Assembly: GCA_902775075.1 (NCBI GenBank)
Contig: CACYKX010000007.1
Location: forward strand, 4,957-44,829
Origin: an uncultured Prevotellaceae bacterium
Lineage (GTDB): Bacteria; Bacteroidota; Bacteroidia; Bacteroidales; Bacteroidaceae
Direction: 5' to 3'
Length of the DNA stretch: 39,873 nt
Shown here piece after piece: positions 17,565-25,859 of this stretch. The position numbers and the translations under genes were made by a program. Each line of letters begins with the position of its first letter. Position 1 is the stretch's first letter. The notes under the pieces are model-generated. The model was not told where the DNA came from, searched no databases, and was given only the letters and a program-made list of their open reading frames with translations.

Positions 17565-18088
17565 TTTATTTTTACAGGAATTCCACTCACCATAAGAATC
17601 ACTTCGTCAGCTCGAGATGCAACATATTGATTCATCCATCCCTCAAGATCTGTAAATCGACGCTGGATGGCATTCTCGCTCACCCCTCCACTACCAATTT
17701 CATTGGTCACAAAGATAAACGTAGCATCTTGAAGAGTAAACCGATCAAATTCGGATTTCAGAGAGCCGAGGGCTTCCTCCACCGTCGGTTGTTCCTTCAC
17801 GGTTTTGTCGCTATCATAGAAAAAATTCGTTGCCCACAATGTGATACAATCCACTACCACTACGCGTCCACGAACATCATGCCGAGAAAGGAACTTCTCC
17901 TCTTCGATATTTGTCCAGTTATCTCCACGTCGTTCCTGATGCTTACGCACACGTTCTCGGAAGTCTTCATCCCAAATATGGGCAGTAGCAAGATACACCG
18001 GATTCTTCGACAAAGAAAGAGCCAGTTTTTCGGCCTGCACGCTCTTACCCGAACGCTGGCCACCCGTGATTAATATGATTTTTCTCAT
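17561..18088 (-). CDS. cobU: Adenosylcobinamide kinase / adenosylcobinamide-phosphate guanylyltransferase
   Basis: This bifunctional 175-residue cytoplasmic enzyme phosphorylates adenosylcobinamide and then attaches GMP. The P-loop GGQRSGKS occupies residues 9-16. The guanylated His is His50 in RVRKHQERRGDNW, matching His46 of Salmonella CobU. VVVDCITLWATNFFYD is the Walker-B-like strand, and FVTNEIGSGGVSENAIQRRF is the C-terminal signature. The frame stays open upstream to 18382, but that part runs through the divergent cbiP gene; homology begins at MRKIILITGG, so the start is 18088. It is first in the cobU-cobT-cobS-cobC operon, with a -7 box 7 bp before the ATG. Confidence 0.94.
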   Translation of the reverse strand: MRKIILITGGQRSGKSVQAEKLALSLSKNPVYLATAHIWDEDFRERVRKHQERRGDNWTNIEEEKFLSRHDVRGRVVVVDCITLWATNFFYDSDKTVKEQPTVEEALGSLKSEFDRFTLQDATFIFVTNEIGSGGVSENAIQRRFTDLEGWMNQYVASRADEVILMVSGIPVKIK

Positions 18089-18095
18089 GATGTAG

Positions 18096-18103
18096 CAAAA
18101 GTA
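18096..18103 (-). promoter_or_regulatory. -7 promoter box of the cobUTSC operon
   Basis: The minus strand reads TACTTTTG, ending 7 bp before the cobU ATG. CTTG near 18127-18124 stands about 22 bp upstream and could serve as the -33 element. If so, it overlaps the -7 box of the divergent promoter. Confidence 0.6.
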
Positions 18104-18117
18104 CAAAAAATATTTCG

Positions 18118-18125
18118 TATATTTG
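18118..18125 (+). promoter_or_regulatory. -7 promoter box of the cbiP-cobD-cbiB operon
   Basis: TATATTTG matches TAnnTTTG and ends 5 bp before the cbiP ATG at 18131. No TTTG is found at the -33 distance. The transcript would be nearly or fully leaderless. Confidence 0.6.
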
Positions 18126-18130
18126 CAAGA

Positions 18131-19564
18131 ATGAAGCCAATAATGTTTTGCGCGACAGGTAGCGATGCAGGTAAAAGTATTCTTGCCACAGCACTTTGTC
18201 GTATTCTTAAGCAGGATGGTTATCATCCCGCTCCTTTCAAGGCCCAGAATATGGCCCTGAACAGTTATGTTACACCAGACGGATGCGAAATCGGGCGCGC
18301 ACAGGCCGTACAAGCCGAAGCTGCAGGAGTAGAGATCGTATCGGATATGAATCCTATCTTGCTTAAACCTCAGAGCGATCACACCTCACAGGTCATTCTC
18401 AACGGTCATCCGATAGGTAACCGTTCGGCATATAGTTATTTCAGAAATGAAGGGCGCGAGGATTTACGCAAAACTGCCTGTGAGGCATTCGACCGTTTGG
18501 CGCACAAATATGACCCTATCGTCATGGAGGGGGCTGGAAGCATCAGCGAACTCAACTTAAAACGACAAGACTTGGTAAATCTTCCTATGGCTAGATATGC
18601 CGGAGCGAATGTGTTTTTGGTGGCTGACATCGATCGCGGGGGAGTCTTCGCTTCGTGCTATGGAAGTATTGCCTTGCAGGACGAGGAAGATCGCAAACTC
18701 ATCAAGGGTATCATCATCAATAAATTTCGCGGCGATATCCGACTCTTTGATGAGGGCAGACAAATTCTAGAACGCATCTGTGGTGTACCTGTGTTGGGGG
18801 TCATACCTTATTTTAACGATATCCATATCGAGGAAGAAGATAGCGTGGAACTGGCACAGAAAAGTCATGCGGCTATACAAGGGAAAATAAATATTGCCGT
18901 GATATTGCTCAAACATATCAGCAATTTTACCGATTTCGACAGAATAGAGAACGATCCTCGTGTACATCTTTATTATACGAATAATGTCATCGATATCGAT
19001 CATGCTGACATCGTCATCCTTCCAGGTAGTAAGTCTACTATCGACGACCTCTACGAACTACGTCATAATGATTGTGCTCAGGCTATCATCCGCGCATATC
19101 GTCAGGGCAAAACTATTATGGGCATCTGTGGAGGCTTCCAAATGCTGGGTATTGATGTCTGCGACCCAGAACATATCGAGGGCAGCATCGAACGTATGCC
19201 GGGATTATCTCTGTTACCGATGTCCACAACGATGAATAGCGAGAAGACGACACGACAGGTGGATTTCTCTCATCATGGGAATATTCTAAGCGGATATGAA
19301 ATCCATAATGGCATTTCATCATTCGACGATAAGGTTTTACAGGAAATGCTTAATAAGGAAAAATTAGTACATCATCATCGTGTCTATGGCACGTATGTAC
19401 ATGGAATCCTCGACAACCAGGAGTTTATAGAAGAGTTACTTGCCCCCTATAGCAACAAATCTAATGAGGTCGTAGATTATCAGAAATATAAACAACAGCA
19501 ATATGATAAACTTGCAGATCATGTACGACAACATCTCGACATCTCCCGACTCTACAATTTATAA
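18131..19564 (+). CDS. cbiP: Cobyric acid synthase (CbiP/CobQ)
   Basis: The enzyme uses glutamine and ATP to amidate four side-chain carboxylates of adenosylcobyrinic acid diamide, giving adenosylcobyric acid. The 477-residue protein begins with a dethiobiotin-synthetase-like ATP-binding half (MFCATGSDAGKSILATALCR; FKAQNMALNS; EGAGSISELNL; VADIDRGGVFAS). It ends with a class-I glutaminase half. There the nucleophile is Cys333 in MGICGGFQMLG, and the catalytic His is about His424 in VYGTYVHGIL. It is the first gene of the rightward operon, divergent from cobU with 42 bp between the start codons. Since this step precedes cobinamide salvage, the organism probably makes the corrin ring or takes up corrinoid acids; those genes lie outside the window. 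Confidence 0.95.
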   Translation: MKPIMFCATGSDAGKSILATALCRILKQDGYHPAPFKAQNMALNSYVTPDGCEIGRAQAVQAEAAGVEIVSDMNPILLKPQSDHTSQVILNGHPIGNRSAYSYFRNEGREDLRKTACEAFDRLAHKYDPIVMEGAGSISELNLKRQDLVNLPMARYAGANVFLVADIDRGGVFASCYGSIALQDEEDRKLIKGIIINKFRGDIRLFDEGRQILERICGVPVLGVIPYFNDIHIEEEDSVELAQKSHAAIQGKINIAVILLKHISNFTDFDRIENDPRVHLYYTNNVIDIDHADIVILPGSKSTIDDLYELRHNDCAQAIIRAYRQGKTIMGICGGFQMLGIDVCDPEHIEGSIERMPGLSLLPMSTTMNSEKTTRQVDFSHHGNILSGYEIHNGISSFDDKVLQEMLNKEKLVHHHRVYGTYVHGILDNQEFIEELLAPYSNKSNEVVDYQKYKQQQYDKLADHVRQHLDISRLYNL

Positions 19565-19586
19565 CTCATAAAAACATAGAATACAA

Positions 19587-20573
19587 ATGTTGCAACACGG
19601 CGACGACATATATAATTATCCTAACATTCAAATCAATTTTAGTTCTAATATTTGGGGACATGCGAATCTTTCTGCCCTCAAGGATTATCTGGCTCTCCAT
19701 CTGGACGTCATCGATAACTATCCGGAACCGGATGCCCATTCATTGGAATCCCTTATCGCTGAGAAGGTAGGGATCTCTCGCGATGAGGTCTTGGTGACCA
19801 ACGGGGCTACAGAAGGTATTTACCTGTTACACGAGCTCTTTCAAGATGCCTATCACGACATTCCCCAACCTACATTTGCAGAATATCACGATTCCGGTCT
19901 GAGGTTTTGTCATCGGAATATTCATAATTGCGAGAATCGGAGAACCGTTCATTGGTTATGCAACCCCAACAATCCTACGGGAAAATGGAGCGATCTTTCA
20001 CAAGTTATTGATAGTCAGGACATTTTCATCATAGACCAGGCTTACGAGAATTATACACTCCATCCTTCCTTACACGATACAGATACGGTAAAAGAGAAAA
20101 ATATTATCTTGCTCCATTCCATGACCAAGAAGTATTGTATTCCCGGCATCCGACTGGGTTATGTGACGGCCCATCATGACATCATCGCGCGTCTGCGTAT
20201 GCTCAAACAACCTTGGAGCGTAAATGCTTTGGCATTAGAAGCGGGAAAGTTTTTGTTGCAAAACGACATCCATGTGTTACCGGATATGCATCATCTATTG
20301 GATGAGACACAGAAATTCCGTAAACAAATCGACCATATCGAGGGGTTCATGACATATCCTACTGACACCAACTTCTTCCTTATCGAACACAAGGGGCATG
20401 CTCACACAGGTTCGATTCCTACGCTCAAAACCTATTTGGCCACCCGCGGAATATTAGTACGCGACTGTTCTAATTTCAAAAACCTATCCAGTCATTTCAT
20501 CCGAGTAGCTACACAGTTGCCCGAAGAAAATAAAGAGTTAATAAAATGGTTCAAGCAATATCCTTATTCGTAG
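19587..20573 (+). CDS. cobD: Threonine-phosphate decarboxylase (CobD-type aminotransferase fold)
   Basis: A 328-residue PLP enzyme of fold type I, related to histidinol-phosphate aminotransferase. LVTNGATEGIYLL is the cofactor phosphate loop and CNPNNPTGKW the substrate-side motif. The internal aldimine lysine is Lys181 in HSMTKKYCIPGIRLGY. IRVATQLPEEN near the C-terminus contains the carboxylate-binding Arg. The N-terminal MLQHGDDIYNYP is like the HGGD start of CobD proteins. In the Salmonella scheme CobD decarboxylates L-threonine-phosphate to aminopropanol phosphate, the linker that CbiB attaches. Placement between cbiP and cbiB decides for CobD over a histidine-pathway role. It starts 22 bp after the cbiP stop. 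Confidence 0.88.
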   Translation: MLQHGDDIYNYPNIQINFSSNIWGHANLSALKDYLALHLDVIDNYPEPDAHSLESLIAEKVGISRDEVLVTNGATEGIYLLHELFQDAYHDIPQPTFAEYHDSGLRFCHRNIHNCENRRTVHWLCNPNNPTGKWSDLSQVIDSQDIFIIDQAYENYTLHPSLHDTDTVKEKNIILLHSMTKKYCIPGIRLGYVTAHHDIIARLRMLKQPWSVNALALEAGKFLLQNDIHVLPDMHHLLDETQKFRKQIDHIEGFMTYPTDTNFFLIEHKGHAHTGSIPTLKTYLATRGILVRDCSNFKNLSSHFIRVATQLPEENKELIKWFKQYPYS

Positions 20574-21529
20574 GATGGATTCTCGACCGTATCTTCGGCG
20601 ATCCATCATGTCTTCCCCATCCTATTGTGGGCTTTGGCAAAGTCATTGCCTGGTGTGAACATCATTTTAATCATGGCAGCCATCGCAAAATCAAAGGAGG
20701 CATTGTGGCTGTCTGCCTCATTCTCGCCACATATCTCCTCATCAAGGGACTATTATATCTACCCCATTTTTTGATACAATGCTTCAACCTGCCGAGTTCT
20801 CCACTAACAGAAATTCTTGCGATTATCGTCCAAGGTATCCTCATCTTCTACGGTCTTGCCGGAACAACCCTCATCAAGGAAGTTAGCATGGTATTTATCA
20901 AACTCGATCAATCCTTAGATAAAGGACGCAAACAAGTAGCTCGAATCGTAGGTCGAGACACCTCATCGCTTTCCGCCCAAGAAGTCCGTATGGCCGCCCT
21001 CGAGACCCTTGCAGAGAATCTCTCCGATGGCGTTATCGCTCCTCTTTTTTGGTTAGCCCTACTCGGCGTACCCGGTATGATGGCCTACAAGATGGTCAAC
21101 ACCCTCGACTCGATGATAGCCTATCGCACAACGAGATATAAGGATTTTGGATGCGTTGCCGCCCATATCGACGATGTAGCCAACTGGCTACCAGCTCGTA
21201 TCACGGCATTTCTCATGGTCATCGCTTCTCTGTTCTTAAGATTACGCCATACATTCCCTACGTGTCATCGTCATCTCATCAGAAGCATATGCACAAACGC
21301 ATCACGCCATCTCTCGCCCAACAGTGGATGGCCGGAGGCTGCGTTGGCCATGATCTTGGATTGTAGATTTGGTGGACCTCATCAATATTTCGGAGAAATC
21401 ATCAGTAAACCATTCATCGGCGATAATCCGCGTCCTTTATCCACCAATGATATGCGATTATCCATCCTTATCAACCGTATCGCTGAAGATCTTGCCATCC
21501 TCTGCATTCTCCTCATATATATCGCATAA
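20546..21529 (+). CDS. cbiB: Adenosylcobinamide-phosphate synthase
   Basis: CbiB couples adenosylcobyric acid with aminopropanol phosphate in the inner membrane. The 327-residue protein has four to five hydrophobic segments. The N-terminal signature is GWILDRIFGDPSCLPHPIVGFG. The conserved block ARIVGRDTSSLSAQEVRMAALETLAENLSDG is followed by APLFWLALLGVPGMMAYKMVNTLDSM and the C-terminal FGGPHQYFG. Its start overlaps the cobD 3' end by 28 bp, which suggests coupled translation. No terminator is apparent after the stop; the next promoter starts 70 bp downstream. Confidence 0.94.
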   Translation: MVQAISLFVGWILDRIFGDPSCLPHPIVGFGKVIAWCEHHFNHGSHRKIKGGIVAVCLILATYLLIKGLLYLPHFLIQCFNLPSSPLTEILAIIVQGILIFYGLAGTTLIKEVSMVFIKLDQSLDKGRKQVARIVGRDTSSLSAQEVRMAALETLAENLSDGVIAPLFWLALLGVPGMMAYKMVNTLDSMIAYRTTRYKDFGCVAAHIDDVANWLPARITAFLMVIASLFLRLRHTFPTCHRHLIRSICTNASRHLSPNSGWPEAALAMILDCRFGGPHQYFGEIISKPFIGDNPRPLSTNDMRLSILINRIAEDLAILCILLIYIA

Positions 21530-21598
21530 AAACACTACAAGGTATCCGAGTTCTACGAAAAGTAACGGAAAGACAAATGATTGTAACATGACGTAAAG

Positions 21599-21628
21599 TA
21601 TTTTTGCGAAGAATATTATAACTTCGCA
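21599..21628 (+). promoter_or_regulatory. -7 box overlapped by a palindrome upstream of the GH98-type gene
   Basis: TATTTTTG (21599-21606) matches TAnnTTTG. TGCGAAG (21605-21611) and CTTCGCA (21622-21628) form a perfect 7-bp inverted repeat with a 10-bp spacer. The repeat begins inside the -7 box and covers the expected transcription start. It may be an operator or a 5'-end hairpin. The coding start is 60 bp further down. Confidence 0.5.
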
Positions 21629-21688
21629 ATCGAAATCTCATGCGAAATACATTTGATCGACAAAACAAATCGTTACAATCATATTACC

Positions 21689-24600
21689 ATGAAAAAGAAA
21701 ACTTTTATTCTATTATTGTTTGTCGTCTTCATGATGACAAGTATGTGTGCGCAACAACGCCGTCCGATCGACTCGCGCCATCCTCTATGGCTTGTACATG
21801 TGGACGTCTGGAACAAGGCCGACCCTCAGAAGATCATCGACCAGATTCCTAACGACATCCGACCATATGTATGTATGAATCTTTCCCTCAGTTGCCAGTA
21901 CGACACAAAAAAGAATCTTTACAAGATGCCTCAGAATGCCGTACGAACCTATAAATCGTGGGGGTCGATATGTCAGAAGAACGGATTATGGTTCACTTGT
22001 CAACCGGCTTCAGGCGGTCATACGCATATCCAAGATGATGACCTTGAAACTTTCGAGTATTTCTTTAAAACCTATCCAAATTTCCTGGGATGGAACTATG
22101 CCGAACAGTTTTGGGGATTTGATGAAACCAACGACAAGAGTTCTAGTTCGCAGGCCCATCGCATCGCCCTCTTTGCCAAACTCGTCAAGATGAGTCATCA
22201 ATATGGCGGTTTCCTTACGATCTCTTTCTGTGGAAATGTATGGTCGCATCCTCTCAACCCTATGGGCATGCTCAAACGAAACCAAGATCTGTTAGCAGCA
22301 TGCAAGGCTTATCCGGAATCTATACTTTGGCTCTATAAATATACCACATCGAGTTGCTTCTATAACAACGAGAGTATGACTATAGCCCCTTTTATCTCCG
22401 GTCTCACCAAGAACTATGGTGTTCGATACGACAACTGTGGATGGAATGGTGCCATGGAGGATATCTTTGGTAAAGATCATCCTCAAAAATATCCTGTCAG
22501 CGCCGGAATTGGCACCGTGATAGAACAGACGGCCATGAATGGCGGAGCTGTATGGGATGGCCCAGAACTCATCTGGACGGAGGATTTCACGGAGACCAAT
22601 CGTACAAACGTTGATGGTTACACGCGTCGCAACTGGACGACTTTCCCTGGATTCCGCAATATCTGGCTAGATATGTTCCGTAAGATCATCGACGGTTCTC
22701 TTTATATCCCTTCTCGTGAGGAGGTCGTTGGTAAGACGAAAATATGCATCATTAACGATATAAATACAGGTAATGATGAGGATAAGTATGCCACTTGGGA
22801 CGATCTATATGATGGTCTCTACAAACAGGATGACCCTCTAAACAAGGGTAATGGACAATGGATGAATAATTTGTGCTACTTCAAGAAGACTGGTAGATAT
22901 GGTACGATTCCTGTGATGGAGGGACTTTACGATGAGATGGCGCAGCAGATTCCTCTCCAAATCAAGAAATCGGAACGCACGCAGAAGTGGGCGACAATAG
23001 AAAAGAAGGTAGCCGACTTCAACCAATATTATCCGGAGATTAGTACAGGCGACCTTTTCGTTGAACGTTATCGTAACCAACTCGTTACCTACACGCCATA
23101 CTCTTATCTCAATGTCAAGACTTCTGCTGATGCCACAATACCTTTATTATATAATACATGCAAACAGATGAAGTTGCATTATGGTAAACTGAGTTCCGGT
23201 CTTATTCGAGAATCTGCCGACCATATCGACTTCTATCTCAACAACTATCGTACCGATACCACATCTGTCGTTACCGATAGAATCGTCATCGAGGGCGCAT
23301 CTTCTCGTCCGACATTCAGCATCATCTCTCGTCAAGAGGCTACAGCTACGACAGAGGAGCATTGGGATGCCGGCACTTATACGCTGAATGTTTCTCATAA
23401 TGGTCCTGTCGACATCCGTATTCAATGTGCCGGAGAAGGTACTGGACGACTCTCTGACGAGCTTCCTTCTACACCTTTGGAACAACCCGTTCAACCGGCT
23501 CCTTTCAATGGAGAGGTCATCGTGGAGGCTGAGGATATGGACTTCAAGGATATTCGTGAATGTGTACTCGACCCTTACAACCAATATCCCGACGAACGTG
23601 GAAATGCGGGCAATGGTTTCGCCGATATGGGTACCCGTACCACAGGAACGTTACGCCATAAACTCCATCTGAACCAGTCGGGCGAATATCGCATTAGCGT
23701 AAGATATATGGCTGAAGATGGAGGAACCATTACCGCAAAGGTGAATGGATCTTCTACTTCCCTTCCTCTTAACAAGTCTACTGAAGGTAAATGGCAGAAA
23801 GCTACTTTTACGGCACCGCTCTCTACTGATAACGATATCACCTACACCAATACAGGCGCAACACGTCTGTATATAGACCAAGTCATTTATACGCCGACAA
23901 ATATCGAACCGGAGAAATATCTCGTTACTGTGCGAAACGTTGAACATGCCACCATCACCCCAAATGTCGATCAAGCTACAGAGGGAGAAAAGGTAAGTTT
24001 GAAAGTCGACCTCGACCCAGGATATGAGCTGAAAGAGTTACGCGTCGTAAGTTCTGTATATTATAGTATGAACAAGACGATTGCTGTCAACCCGGATGGT
24101 AACATTTCCTTTACCATGCCTGACGAGAATGTCACCATACTTCCGATCCTCGAAAATACGGCACTCAGCTATCATCTCGACTTTACCAATGTAAACAATG
24201 GTACGATACCGGCGGGATGGAGCGTTACACAGGGCAACAACGAAAAGCATGATTATCCTAATGCGTATAATTCCGGATCACGTACCTTTGCGGGGTTCTC
24301 AGGCTATCAGGGCAAAGGACTTTACTGGCGTGAGGTAAGTGCCGAATATGGTCGACTCGAGGGTTATCCGCTCACACTCGCTCCTGGCGAATATAAGTTG
24401 ACATGGGCTATGGCTGGATGGACCGGTGAACCTCAATATACGGCTTGCATCACAAACCTTGCGGGTAGTACGTTAGCCACATCGCCAAGTTATACGGCGA
24501 CTCCGAATGTCAATCGTAATACTTCTGCTGACATTTCCTCTGCCGAGAAGCAGAGCCTTCATTTCAGCATCGCCACAGCTGGCGACTATGTCATCAAGTT

Positions 24601-24793
24601 TGCTTGCCCTGGCGGTTTCGCGGAGTATCTATTGCTCGATTGCGAGATTTCACACGACCAGTCTACAGGCATTCAACTTGTGAACCGTGAGAACACAGAT
24701 GAGCATACGCCAATCTACAACCTTGCGGGACAACGGGTTTCTGACACTTATCATGGCATCATCATCAAGAAAGGTAAGAAATATACTAGATAG
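21689..24793 (+). CDS. Secreted multidomain glycoside hydrolase, GH98 type
   Basis: The 1034-residue protein has a signal peptide (MKKKTFILLLFVVFMMTSMC, then AQQ). Residues about 30-400 resemble the GH98 catalytic module: HPLWLVHVDVWNKADPQKII, DIRPYVCMNLSLS, GWNYAEQFWGFDE, GVRYDNCGWNGA and GPELIWTED. The carboxylates in these stretches are the likely catalytic residues. A GH98 C-terminal beta domain follows (about 400-600). A CBM6/35-like module comes next (from Val612, VIVEAEDMDF, to about 745), then an InlB-like beta-grasp repeat (about 752-835) and another beta-sandwich. A C-terminal tail ends the protein (IYNLAGQRV ... GIIIKKGKKYTR). GH98 enzymes are endo-acting on blood-group glycans or on decorated xylan. 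The nearby GH43 enzymes favour xylan, but this is inference. The frame is open from 21653; the start is at the signal peptide. I recognise the family from memory only. Confidence 0.72.
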   Translation: MKKKTFILLLFVVFMMTSMCAQQRRPIDSRHPLWLVHVDVWNKADPQKIIDQIPNDIRPYVCMNLSLSCQYDTKKNLYKMPQNAVRTYKSWGSICQKNGLWFTCQPASGGHTHIQDDDLETFEYFFKTYPNFLGWNYAEQFWGFDETNDKSSSSQAHRIALFAKLVKMSHQYGGFLTISFCGNVWSHPLNPMGMLKRNQDLLAACKAYPESILWLYKYTTSSCFYNNESMTIAPFISGLTKNYGVRYDNCGWNGAMEDIFGKDHPQKYPVSAGIGTVIEQTAMNGGAVWDGPELIWTEDFTETNRTNVDGYTRRNWTTFPGFRNIWLDMFRKIIDGSLYIPSREEVVGKTKICIINDINTGNDEDKYATWDDLYDGLYKQDDPLNKGNGQWMNNLCYFKKTGRYGTIPVMEGLYDEMAQQIPLQIKKSERTQKWATIEKKVADFNQYYPEISTGDLFVERYRNQLVTYTPYSYLNVKTSADATIPLLYNTCKQMKLHYGKLSSGLIRESADHIDFYLNNYRTDTTSVVTDRIVIEGASSRPTFSIISRQEATATTEEHWDAGTYTLNVSHNGPVDIRIQCAGEGTGRLSDELPSTPLEQPVQPAPFNGEVIVEAEDMDFKDIRECVLDPYNQYPDERGNAGNGFADMGTRTTGTLRHKLHLNQSGEYRISVRYMAEDGGTITAKVNGSSTSLPLNKSTEGKWQKATFTAPLSTDNDITYTNTGATRLYIDQVIYTPTNIEPEKYLVTVRNVEHATITPNVDQATEGEKVSLKVDLDPGYELKELRVVSSVYYSMNKTIAVNPDGNISFTMPDENVTILPILENTALSYHLDFTNVNNGTIPAGWSVTQGNNEKHDYPNAYNSGSRTFAGFSGYQGKGLYWREVSAEYGRLEGYPLTLAPGEYKLTWAMAGWTGEPQYTACITNLAGSTLATSPSYTATPNVNRNTSADISSAEKQSLHFSIATAGDYVIKFACPGGFAEYLLLDCEISHDQSTGIQLVNRENTDEHTPIYNLAGQRVSDTYHGIIIKKGKKYTR

Positions 24794-24813
24794 ACTATGC
24801 CATAGAACAAAAA

Positions 24814-24845
24814 GAAAAAGGCAATCCACTACGGGTTGCCTTTTC
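24814..24845. terminator. Bidirectional terminator between the GH98-type and NlpC/P60 genes
   Basis: The stem AAAAAGGCAATCC / GGTTGCCTTTT, with one wobble pair and a 6-nt loop, is followed by TTTT on the plus strand and reads CTTTTTC on the minus strand. It lies 20 bp after the GH98-type stop and 41 bp after the NlpC stop on the other strand. Confidence 0.85.
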
Positions 24846-24885
24846 ACTTTCCATTAATCTCAAAAAAACAATTAAAAATCATGTT

Positions 24886-25425
24886 CTAATAATCGCCTAA
24901 TATCCTTCGAGCTCCGCGATATTTGCGGGCATAATAGTCGTCTTCAATATCGCTGATCGTCACACCACGTGTGATACTGGAATGGATAAATTTAAAATCG
25001 CCATTTCCTTCCACCTCACATACGATACCTACATGTCCTATATAATGACTATTGCTACCAAAGAAAACCAAATCACCAACTTTCACGTCTTCCTTATCAT
25101 CGATGGCAATACCTTCCTGCCATTGGTCGCGACTAGAAGCCCCTATCTTGATATTCATACTCTTATAAACATATCCTGTAAAACCGGAACAATCAAAAGA
25201 ACTCGGTCCTTTACTACCATAATGATAAGGACGTCCCAAGAAGTCTTTTGCCCTGTCCACGAGAGAAGTTCCCGTTACATTAAAGAGGGCCTCGAATTCT
25301 GAATGATCATAGAAATCTTCTGAATATTCCGGTGACGGCTCGTTAGTCACAGGATTACCTGCAACGGCAGAAACCGAAGCGGTAAGAAAGAGCGTAAAAG
25401 TCAAAATAATGTTTTTATAGTTCAT
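24886..25425 (-). CDS. Secreted NlpC/P60 family peptidoglycan endopeptidase
   Basis: The 179-residue protein starts with a signal peptide (MNYKNIILTFTLFLTASVSA, then VAG). The NlpC/P60 domain (about 53-175) has the Cys-His-His triad: Cys79 in SSFDCSGFTGYVY, His131 in YIGHVGIV and His148 in FKFIHSSITRGV. LVDRAKDFLGRPYHYG is the usual start of the fold. Such enzymes cut the D-glutamyl-diaminopimelate bond in peptidoglycan stems and act in the periplasm or at the outer membrane. No SH3 or LysM targeting domain is present. It is a single gene with its own -7 box and terminator. Confidence 0.9.
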   Translation of the reverse strand: MNYKNIILTFTLFLTASVSAVAGNPVTNEPSPEYSEDFYDHSEFEALFNVTGTSLVDRAKDFLGRPYHYGSKGPSSFDCSGFTGYVYKSMNIKIGASSRDQWQEGIAIDDKEDVKVGDLVFFGSNSHYIGHVGIVCEVEGNGDFKFIHSSITRGVTISDIEDDYYARKYRGARRILGDY

Positions 25426-25446
25426 GATGGTTTCTTTGTTATGTCA

Positions 25447-25454
25447 CAAAGATA
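25447..25454 (-). promoter_or_regulatory. -7 promoter box of the NlpC/P60 gene
   Basis: The minus strand reads TATCTTTG, a full TAnnTTTG match, 21 bp before the ATG at 25425. No TTTG is seen at the -33 distance. Confidence 0.6.
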
Positions 25455-25627
25455 ACAAAAAAAGTACACCTCTAAAAATGGAAAAATACAGAAATTAACA
25501 AGTAAACCCATGAGGTGGTATAAAATTAAGGGCTATTATTACTTTTTGTGAGAATCCGACCATTTTATAACGATTGTGAAAGAAATCACAGATTTTCCTT
25601 TTCATACTTTTCTGTCATCGACAAAAT

Positions 25628-25859
25628 ACCTGAAGAAATCTATAGCGTTACAGTTGTTACAGTTACAGTTAGTTTTTTAAGGGGTATATACATCATGCTT
25701 ATTTGTATTTTTTTTACAGACTCTGATCAACTTCCTCTAAGAGGATACTCTATTATATAGTATATATTATATATATAAAGAAAAATATATACAAAATAGA
25801 GAAGAGGCGCATATTGGGCACCTCAAAAAAATAACTGTAACAACTGTAACTGTAACGCT
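25628..25859. repeat. Intergenic element with GTTACA-repeat inverted ends, copy A
   Basis: The left end is AGCG-TTACA-GTT-GTTACA-GTTACA-GTTA from 25644, preceded by ACCTGAAGAAATCTAT and followed by T6 and AAGGGGTATA. The right end (25821-25859) is the same kind of sequence in reverse, with the GTTACA units in a different order and ending in AACGCT. The middle is very AT-rich, with a CCTCTAAGAGG palindrome near 25733-25743. Its first 61 bp are almost identical to copy B at 32147-32208 (one mismatch and one inserted T). It has no open frame and resembles a miniature mobile or regulatory element. No target-site duplication was identified. Confidence 0.7.

Noticed and set aside
18089..18130. Cobalamin riboswitch or shared regulator box between cobU and cbiP
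   Set aside because: Only 42 bp, fully occupied by two promoter boxes; no B12-box-like sequence.
17561..18382. Longer 273-residue version of CobU
   Set aside because: The first 98 residues run antisense through cbiP, and CobU homology starts at MRKIILITGG.
25644..25670. Short GTTACA repeats as a CRISPR or tandem repeat locus
   Set aside because: Units of 6-9 bp with no spacers and no cas genes; they are the ends of the inverted-repeat element.
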